Shown here: one piece after another, positions 56,342 to 64,000 of the stretch | Numbering within the stretch: the stretch's first letter is position 1 | Layout of the letters: every line of letters starts with the position of its first letter | Origin: Lepidodermella squamata | Lineage: Eukaryota > Gastrotricha | NCBI GenBank assembly: GCA_047495785.1 | Contig: JBLDXI010000074.1 | Location: 1,302,001-1,366,000, forward strand | Length of the DNA: 64,000 nt | Reading direction: 5' to 3' | The notes under the pieces: model-generated | The model's input: only the letters and a program-made list of their open reading frames with translations | Databases searched by the model: none | Told to the model about the DNA's origin: nothing | Translations under genes and position numbers: made by a program

Positions 56342-58418
56342 TTCTCATTTGAATAATATCTTAATAGAAATTCAAAACAGAATTTGCAAAATGATGAAGA
56401 CAATGCATATACTGATCGCAATAAACGAGCCTATCATGTCATAGTTCACGCAACTGCCTCAATTTCTTGAAAATGTTAGAAAGCCAAAGGATGAAAACTG
56501 AAAGCTGAAAGCTGAATGAGTAAAATATTGAATGCTGAGAACATGGAAACAATGAGACCGTTCTTCCAAACAGGTGGAAACAAAATAACATTATTTCTAC
56601 ATGTTTTTAGTCATGAATTGTGAAGCGATTCGTCCTGAGGGCTGATGTGCGTAGCAAAACACAAAAACGCACAAATAAACGAGGGCCGAAAATTTATCAT
56701 TAAAAAATTGACAGCAGCGCAAGAAGCCCCGAGAGACACTTGTGCAGCTAGAGTGCCGAGAAATTAATACGTAATGAAGACCCGGCCACGCAAGCCGCGA
56801 TTTTTGAGCGCGCGCTAGACATCAGGTTGTGTTAATAATAATAATCAAAAATTTACGGGGGGCCCACGGTTGTTGTTGATATAAAAACGTGTGCCGTTTT
56901 ATTGCTATAAATATTCATATATGCTGCGCAATGTGTAGCGCGCAGCAGGGCGACGGCGAGCGTATTTAATGCATAATTCAAGCAACAAGGGATGCGGAAG
57001 GAGGGACGCTCTCGATTATCGGCATCTGCGCAAATAACAGCCGCCCCTTCGCTAACAATGAAAGGAGGCAATCATCGCGTTTGCGCGCTCGCACAGGTGA
57101 GTCTTTGTGAACAAAGAAAAGGTCAATGTGAGCCACTTTTATAGCGCGCGCTTTTTTGGCGCGTGCGCAGCGGGCAATAAACACGCAAAACAAATTTCCG
57201 CTTGATAATAATTGTTTACACGCACACGCGCGCGTCGCTCGCCTTCAAAAACTCCACCTCTTTTATCTCATTAAAGTTTTTTCCCCGCATATCGCTCTGC
57301 TGTTTTGTTTTCCCTGTTTCGAAACAATATGTGCCCATTGATTGAGGTTCACGTGTTTATCAGCCTGGCCACCCATGTGCGAGGGAAATTCGTCATTTGA
57401 ATATCGTTGAATAATAGCAACAGAACACCTCTTAACGGTAATAAAGTTGGCCCAGTGTGGCTATTTGCGATTAAGGCATCGCCCGAGGCATTATACTTCC
57501 ACCATCATGCTCTACATCAGAACGTGAGAATGGACTAATGAAAGGTGCTAACTCCAGCATGTGTTCAACGCAACATGAATCGAAAGTTACGATTTTGGTC
57601 ATACAGTGACAATCAAAAGATCCGCACGGTGGAATTGAGGCGATGCTAGTTGAAATTTTTCGCACGTGCGAAATGAGGCTGTTTATCCCCAGCAAAACGG
57701 ACCAAAATGACGCCTTTTTCACGATCTCCAAAAATAGCTCCAAGGAAAGGGGGATAGTTTCAATAATATGAATATATTCATGAGATGTCATGAAACTAGG
57801 ACATTCTTAGTTAAGTGCCAAAAATTGCAGAAACATTTGAGCAATTAGAGTAAGTTTATAACTATTCAAAAATCATTTTTACATAATTTTTCTGACATAA
57901 TTGTCAACTTTGAGGGCTTCGGAATATTAATTAGAACCTTATGAATATTCATATTTTTAAAACTATTAAAACTTCTTGGTCTGTCCGAGTTACACTTTCT
58001 ATTTTTAGCAGAGTTCAACCCAAGCTTGGAGCTAAAAATACTTCGGGCGCGTGTGAGATATTTTTAGTTTCAACTCAACAAACTGCTGACCGTGCGTAAC
58101 TTTTGATTTTCACTGTACATTTGGTATACAAATTCCTCTCGAACTATTTCAGACGATACAGAACTATTTCAGAACATGAGCCAAATATTGCATTATTGAG
58201 ATCATGAACAGGATTGACCCAACTGGACTTATACTTGATGGTCGCGCCAGGTTCCGAAATCGGTGAAATGCAAGGATTAAACCGAATTATCGGTTAGAGG
58301 TTCAACGTACTTGCGTTTGGGTGACAAATAATGCATCAAACACAGTTTTATTTCCCAAAACAACTTATTGAAGGAGTAGCCACATGAAAACAAGTCAAGA
58401 AGCCAGCTCGACGCTCAC
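56342..58418. other. Long intergenic region
   Basis: About 2.1 kb. GCGC-rich words occur near 56,800-57,230 and AT-rich filler elsewhere. A 106-codon minus-strand frame at 57471-57791 has no supporting feature. No gene or clear repeat was recognised. Confidence 0.45.
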
Positions 58419-59147
58419 TCAGCCGGGTATAGGACGCTGCATGTATGGATTAGGCGTTGTAGTCGGCAAAGCGGGTGGCGCGAAACTTGGATTGCTGACA
58501 ATTACCGATACGTCGATGATCAGTTGGCCACTCTGGGAGGCGTAGAGATTTGAGACCGTGAGCCACGAGAGAGGCCATCGTAAGGTCAAAGTTGGATTAG
58601 GAGTGAAGTAGCCCTGATCCACTTGAAATGCTGCTCCTATACGAAAACAAATGCACTAGGATGAAGCATGGAATGTCTCTACTTGTCTTACTTCCTCCAA
58701 TTTGAATCAGCTGAGCATTTCGGTAGGATCTCAGCTGCAGAGCAACGTCGAAGTCATAAGTACGAGCTGACAAGACGGTTTTCCTACTCGAGCTCAGACC
58801 AAATCGAATGACTGTGATAAAAGCTGGCTGCTTCAAAACTGTTACACTCCTAAACCAAACATAGCATAACCTCTCAAAGAGATTGCGGTGTCTTACACTG
58901 AGGCGTATCCTTCGTCTGGGTCTGTGTCGACACTTGGATCGCCGGTTAGCGCGTATGGTTCAACAGCTAGTTGTGGGGAGCTAAGATTGAAAGCCGCAGC
59001 GTAACGAAGAGTAGCAGTTTTAAACACCCTGGGTATGGTCACATTTATTGGTGAACCTTGAAACGACGAAGACGGTTTTTGCTCAACCCAAGGCTGAGCT
59101 TGGGCGCTATTTGCTAAAATTGAAATGATTACAGCGAGTTTTAGCAT
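58419..59147 (-). CDS. Secreted protein N2, same family as N1
   Basis: Exons from right to left are 59147-58897, 58849-58692 and 58636-58419, giving 208 residues with all phases matching. MLKLAVIISILANSAQA is the signal peptide. The domain carries ATLRYAAAFN, PAFITVIRFGL, RTYDFDVALQL, then YFTPNPTLTLRWPLSW and LIIDVSVIV, ending in a Thr/Pro tail. The middle exon is 158 nt, exactly as in N3. It lies 160 bp downstream of N3 on the same strand. Confidence 0.7.
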
Positions 59148-59307
59148 TTTCCTACTCTGGAAGTTTCCTTTCAGTTCATTGAAATATTGTTGTTTTTTAT
59201 TGTTTTTATACCCCTTTGGTGTGAAATTGATGCAATTACTACAGGAAAAGGTGCGAAGCGTGAAAACAAACGCGTGGTGTTACATGCTTTGTTTGTCGTA
59301 TAATTTA

Positions 59308-60414
59308 TCAGCCCATATAACGAAAGGGAGCTTGGCGATTCTTTATAGCCGTCGCCACTTCAAAGCAAACGCGGCGCTTAGCATCGGCGTAGGAAGCTAG
59401 CTGGTTCCATGGCAGGTTCCAACGCAGGCTTATCGGTGCGTTGGCTTCATAGCGCGGATCGTCGATCGGAAGTTGGACACCTTTTGATAAAAGGTAATAA
59501 TGATAGTTAAATGTTGAGTTCAGCATCGACTTACCAACGCCCTGGAAAATCGAGGGCCGGTTTTTAGTTCCGATAAGTCGAACGCTGATTTGAAAGTCAA
59601 GAGCTCGAGGCTGTAAAATGACTTGGCGATCCGTATACAAATCAGGGCGCAAAATTGTTGTGAGATACACTGCTCGTTCCAGTTCCAATTTTCTATAAAT
59701 GCACAAAATAGACGAATAGCATTTGAGTCTTCACAAGTCTTTTCTTGAAAGATCTGAACTTAAATTATGAAGCGCAACTTAATATAAAACAGCTTTCCGC
59801 AGTTATTATTATTTGTTCGTGACACTCAATTCGAGCTCCCGGATTTTTTTTAACAATCTAGCCAAGAATGCAGACTTACATTCCGATTTTGCCTTCATTT
59901 GGCGGGACTTCCACAGCTGTGACTTGGTTGTCCTCGATCGGATCTGGCTCGAATTGCCTTCCAAAAGGTCCGTCGTAGTTGGTGAAACACACCCTGTACG
60001 TCACCGTCTGGCCAGCAACTTGATACCTATCCTCAAGACCGCCAAAACCTTGTCGGAAGTCGTTGGCAGATGCTCCGCCGCCCGACGTCGTCGTGCCGTT
60101 TCGAGGGCGCAAGCGAGTCGATCGGCTTCTGGTAGTGCGAGTAGTTTGACCTGAAACTGTAGTCCCAATTGTTGTAGTCGCAGTAGGATCGTCCGTCTCG
60201 TCCACATATTCGAAGTCATGCGGCGTGGTTTCATCGTCTGAAATGCCATAATCTGGCGATGTGGTTCCTGAAAACAAAACAAACGTAATTATGGACATTC
60301 AAGGGGAATGCAGAACGAACTGAGGAAACCCGGTCGTCGATTCGTAAACTGAGCCTGGCCGAGCTCATAGAAAATCGCCAAGCCTAGCAGGACTTTGAAA
60401 ATTATTTGCGGCAT
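59308..60414 (-). CDS. Secreted protein N3, same family
   Basis: Exons from right to left are 60414-60321, 60267-59880, 59692-59535 and 59480-59308, giving 270 residues. The signal peptide is FKVLLGLAIFYELGQA. A long Thr/Ser/acid-rich linker with many TTT runs (probably O-glycosylated) comes before the conserved domain: VTYRVCFTNYDG, AVYLTTILRPDL, RALDFQISVRL, then APISLRWNLPW and VCFEVATAI. The last intron is 54 nt with no stop and a multiple of three. The start is the Met before the signal peptide, 199 bp after N4. Confidence 0.7.
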
Positions 60415-60613
60415 TTTTGTCAATTCATAAGCGAGTTTTGGCTACTTAAGCTCAAAGCGAGGGCGTCTCGCCCGGTCTGAGCAAACAACAATCTTATTTT
60501 CGCGTGCCTCCTTGTTTTGCATGACTTTTTCAAAACCTAAACAAATAGAGTGGGTTAATTCCACGGTTTATTTATGTGAACTCAAAGCACATTTGTAAGG
60601 ATAAGTTCAAATT

Positions 60614-61420
60614 TCATTGAAGCGGGACCTGTTCGACAAAGTCAACAGGGCGTTGAATAATCGGCTCGGCAGTTGTTGTTCCGTTCCGTGTTACATTGCC
60701 ACCACGCCCCCACCAATTCGGCCTCTGCCTTGGCGCATATCGCTTAACAGCCACTGAAACGTCGAAAACCAGTTGGCTATTGTCATCCGAGTACTGGTCC
60801 AGTTCGGCAATTTTAACAGGCCAGCGTAGGGTCAAAGTAGGGTTCTGTTCGTCGTAGGCTTGAGAAATAGGAAGATCAACTGTAGCACCCATGAGGACCG
60901 ACTTTCGTTCTGGGTAGTCCTTAGACATTGCCAGTAGAACAACCAAAATTTCGAAATTGAACCGTTGCATAGGCAGAACAACTTTTCGGCTAGCGCTCAA
61001 CATTGGCATCAAAGCTGTCCCCAGATAATCGCTTTGTTTCGTAAGCTCCATAATCCTGGGTTACCATGAATACAAATTCAACAACCTAGGCAGTGTTAGA
61101 TATAAGTCAAAAGCTTGCATTGAAACCTCGCCTTCCTCCGGAGGAACTGGGATGCTATATCGCTTGTCGCTTTCCAGCTTGGCAGCCCCGATCACAGCTC
61201 CTTGGGCCAAGCTGTTGTAGTCACCATAGGCAGCTCTGTAGCGTATGCCTTCATTGGGCAACGCTTCGGTTGTTGCTTCAATCAGGTGAATTTATGTATG
61301 AAAATAGGTTGATAAGCTGTTTCACTCACTTCTTATCGGGATAGGCCGCCTAACTTGGGCCGTAGATAGGTTCAGCAGCACAAAAATCAGAAATTTGTCC
61401 AGCATTTTGGAAAGTGTCAT
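60614..61420 (-). CDS. Secreted protein N4, same family
   Basis: Exons from right to left are 61420-61330, 61275-61119 and 61055-60614, giving 229 residues. The signal peptide is KFLIFVLLNLSTAQ. Conserved blocks are IRYRAAYGDYN, YSIPVPPEEGEV, ALMPMLSASRKVVL, RFNFEILVVLL, NPTLTLRWPVK and LVFDVSVAV, with a Gly/Asn/Thr tail. The donor of the second intron is GC (GCAAGC) where the paralogue N3 has GTAAGT in the same phase. N4, N3 and N2 lie head to tail with gaps of 199 and 160 bp and may be co-transcribed. Confidence 0.7.
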
Positions 61421-62388
61421 GATGAAAAAAATCGCAATTGTCGCAGCTCTCTTTGTTTACTCAGGCAATTTATTTACTCAGGTTGAAGTTGAGTAGGTTG
61501 CATGATACGAGTTCTTGCCAACTTTGGTGAGAGAAGAGGGAAAACATGAAGCTCTTCGATGAGAATATTGCTCATTGAAAAGAATGTTGTTCCAGAAAAG
61601 TAAGAAATCGAAAGAAACCGTGCGTCGTCGTGAAATCTTTATCACGGATACAGCCCCTGTTAGGATTTTGAGCTTCACTGAAGATTTACTCCTATTTTGC
61701 TTCTACCTTATCGACGATAATCTATGAAGACCGAATATGAAAACTGTCATTTTATTATCTACTTTATTTATTTATGAGTTGAAATATTGAGTAATGACCA
61801 TCGTTTTACAAAGGGTGGATCTTGAAAAAAATCGGACAATGATTGGAATTTATCTGCGAAATTTCCCGATTCGCGCAGGCAATTTTTCGATCACCTGTAT
61901 CAAAATTCACATCTTTCGCATTTTTCGCAAACTGCCTCGATAAAATTCTCCAACGCTGGCTCCGCCGACAGCTTTCAGCATTTCCAATTTTTTCCGCGAT
62001 GCCAATTTTGAATCACGCACTTTGCACGAGTAGGATATGTAGGACGTTTTCGACCGATTTTATTGACTTCCAACGGCAACGGCATTTTGATTACGAATTT
62101 ATGGAGACCCATATCAATAGGATCCTGCAGGACAGTGCGGAATCAGACGTTGCGTGGGCTTCGCTCCAATTTATCTCCGTGGTTTGAGCACTGCCGTTTT
62201 TCATCAACGAACAGACGATATTCCGTGTTTTTCTTTGAGGAAGTGCGACAATAGAAAAGCTTGTTTGTGTTGAATTGATTTGAATGGGCGTTTTTTACAG
62301 GTGTCAATAATAGCAGGTCTTGTTCGATTCAATTCACATTTTTGCTTGAATACCTAAACTTCAAACTAGAGTTTCTGACTCTTCCTTA
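61421..62388. other. Region between N4 and the second channel gene
   Basis: 968 bp between divergent genes. It should contain both promoters. A 114-codon frame at 61843-62187 (+) lacks protein-like support. Confidence 0.4.
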
Positions 62389-63693
62389 ATGAAAATCCTT
62401 CTTGATCTTCATTTTTATCGATTCGTAGCCTTTCTCCTATCGATTTGCACCGAGGCCTCTGCGCTGAATACTACGTCCAAGTTGGCTGAATCAACTTCTA
62501 CAACCGAGTCATCGAACAAACAAGTAACCGATTCCATTGAAACTGCTAAAGAGCTCGCAATCGCAGGGTTTTTCGCTCGACAAGACGCTGATACGAATTC
62601 ATCTTACATATTGGAGAAATGTCCGCACGTCTCGGCTGAACGCCTGTTCCCTGCCTTGGACAAGGAAGCGTACACAGTTTTGCTCCCAGTGACACTCCAA
62701 TTTCAGCCCGAGTACTTCTACGGCATAAACGACGTTGATGAGACTCTCTCAATTGCCGCATCACCACGCATTATTTGGGATGTAGAGTGTCCTGATTACG
62801 GCCCGAACGTTCGGTTTTTCCGTGAGATACTACCGCCGTCGCAGTTATATTCAAAGCCAAAGTTCAAACATTTGAATTCTGTGCGCGACCCGGGAATGAA
62901 CCAGAATTTCGATGAAGTGTTCAAGATCGAATCAAACGGATATATCGTCAATGAACCTAATATGGTGTTCAGTTGGCAGAAGTACGGCGTATTTGAGTCA
63001 TTCTGCTTCATCTCCTACCGAGATTTCCCATTCGGAGAAACTGAGTGCGGAATTATTTTTGTGAGTACGCTGTCTCCGGAGATCATCAACATTTCATCGG
63101 CTTACATGGGCAGGTACAGTGACGCTATTCTGCAGCCAAGGCGATCCTGGACTTATAAAGCTAACCGGACTGCTATCGACACATACCGGGATGGCCGAGA
63201 AAGAACTTACCGAAGAGCCACGTTCTACTTGAAATTCAAACGTGTGCCAGACTACTATATTAGCAACCAAATTATACCATGCAGCGTTCTCGCATTGATG
63301 GAGGTATTCGGCCTTCTAATACCTCCTCGTTTCCCCGACCGTCCAGCGTTTGCTATGACAATTCTTCTTGCTCTAACGGTTCTGCAAGGCCAAGTGCTGC
63401 AAATTGTCCCGATAACTTCTGAAAGAATTTATCTCAACGACTTCGTTCTGCTGTGCTGCCTGATCGCCACTCTTTGCAGCGTCTACGCTTGCTTTACCAA
63501 CTGTTTAGCCAACTCGTCCGATAAGTCGCGCCCTGCCTTCATCTACCGAATGTTCAAGTTTCACCTCTGCAAACGGCTGTCGGTTTCGATTACTCTCGTT
63601 CGAATGGTCGACTGCATAATTGGCCTGGTTTCGCTTCTGTTTCTCGGGATGCTCGGTGTTTACACTTACACTCTAGCAGTTAAGTGGGGCTGA
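62389..63693 (+). CDS. Cys-loop ligand-gated ion channel subunit, divergent and intronless (2)
   Basis: One open frame of 434 codons. A signal peptide (FVAFLLSICTEASA) is followed by a Ser/Thr-rich N-terminal extension. The ligand-binding domain has EYFYGINDVDETL, which matches FFGINTIDES of the subunit at 53.7 kb. The Cys loop is CFISYRDFPFGETEC, with 13 residues between the cysteines and FPFG replacing FPFD. M1 is CSVLALMEVFGLLIPP after QIIP, M2 is FAMTILLALTVLQGQVL, M3 is DFVLLCCLIATLCSVYAC, and M4 is IIGLVSLLFLGMLGVYTY. No nicotinic vicinal Cys pair is present. It shares a divergent subfamily with subunit 1 but has lost its intron. Ligand unknown. Confidence 0.9.
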   Translation: MKILLDLHFYRFVAFLLSICTEASALNTTSKLAESTSTTESSNKQVTDSIETAKELAIAGFFARQDADTNSSYILEKCPHVSAERLFPALDKEAYTVLLPVTLQFQPEYFYGINDVDETLSIAASPRIIWDVECPDYGPNVRFFREILPPSQLYSKPKFKHLNSVRDPGMNQNFDEVFKIESNGYIVNEPNMVFSWQKYGVFESFCFISYRDFPFGETECGIIFVSTLSPEIINISSAYMGRYSDAILQPRRSWTYKANRTAIDTYRDGRERTYRRATFYLKFKRVPDYYISNQIIPCSVLALMEVFGLLIPPRFPDRPAFAMTILLALTVLQGQVLQIVPITSERIYLNDFVLLCCLIATLCSVYACFTNCLANSSDKSRPAFIYRMFKFHLCKRLSVSITLVRMVDCIIGLVSLLFLGMLGVYTYTLAVKWG

Positions 63694-64000
63694 AAACAAC
63701 ATTTATACCTATTGCGTGTTCTGAAGAAATGAGAACGGCAATTTTAACAGAAAACAAACCGCTAAACCAGAAAAGCACTTGTGAGTGAAATAGGAAAACG
63801 CATCCTTATTAGGAATTGTACAAGTTTTTCACCGCTGTTTTGTGCCATAGCTGTTTTGAGAGCCTACCTCATACCGTATTTGCCTGTCCATCTCGGTGCG
63901 CGTTTCTATTGTAACACTGCATTGATATATTAAAATCGTCAAGCGTTGTTGTCTGCAAAAATTTCAATAATACAGGGTATATTCGAGGCTGAAGCGAAAC
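63694..64000. other. Downstream flank to window end
   Basis: 307 bp of 3' flank of the channel gene. Nothing further was recognised. Confidence 0.4.

Noticed and set aside
57471-57791. 106-codon minus-strand frame in the long intergenic region
   Set aside because: No supporting features and no paralogue in the window.
61843-62254. Overlapping plus-strand frames before the second channel gene
   Set aside because: Different frames overlap each other; neither has a signal peptide or splice support.
1-64000. CRISPR arrays, rRNA, SL RNA or bacterial operons
   Set aside because: No regularly spaced identical repeats and no recognisable rRNA or spliced-leader sequence; the gene structure is eukaryotic throughout.

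Overview
This is animal nuclear DNA and probably comes from a nematode. Genes are split by many short GT-AG introns with A/T-rich, TTTCAG- or ATAG-like acceptors. Intron filler is rich in AAATTTTCGAA-type sequence. Conserved housekeeping exons are much more GC-rich than their surroundings. Same-strand paralogues sit 100-300 bp apart, and there are expanded families of secreted lectins, cysteine-rich GPI-like proteins and Cys-loop channels. The phylum is inferred from style and gene content; no rRNA or spliced-leader gene was seen to prove it.

Region by region: 1-9.6 kb holds the neck and whole tail of a class V myosin (+). 11.6-13.0 kb is a REEP5/6-type ER-shaping protein (+). 14.1-14.8 kb has one or two small secreted proteins (-), followed at 14.9-16.0 kb by a 5'-truncated LINE with 9-bp target-site duplications. 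16.8-20.0 kb is a secreted PAN / C-type lectin / kringle mosaic (+). 20.6-21.9 kb is a single-pass Ig-domain receptor (+), and 22.4-23.4 kb an unrecognised single-pass membrane protein (-). 23.55-24.82 kb is a non-coding inverted-repeat element. 26.4-31.1 kb is a tandem trio of secreted EB-like cysteine-rich proteins with GPI-like tails (-); a fourth paralogue lies at 41.2-42.5 kb.

The most striking part is 31.5-53.3 kb. Four genes look like family GT6 glycosyltransferases, the family of the vertebrate ABO and alpha-1,3-galactosyl transferases. They are interleaved with four genes of a 'CGGxGDRxRG' family that resembles GT-B fucosyltransferases. At the left edge one intact 748-codon gene fuses a GT6-like half to a GDR-like half, with the presumed catalytic residues altered in both halves. 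In vertebrate and some bacterial ABH antigen synthesis a fucosyltransferase makes the acceptor that a GT6 enzyme then extends. A clustered and fused set of GT6 and fucosyltransferase-like genes in an invertebrate is therefore a good candidate for an undescribed surface-glycan locus.

The right end, 53.7-63.7 kb, has two divergent Cys-loop ligand-gated channel subunits (+) flanking four paralogues (-) of an unrecognised secreted family. Between the genes are a perfect 332-bp tandem duplication that copies the 3' end of a GT6 gene, a second inverted-repeat-rich segment at 44.9-46.2 kb, and a perfect 21-bp hairpin at 46.3 kb. Exon joins given below were worked out by eye from splice signals, phase and paralogue alignment.
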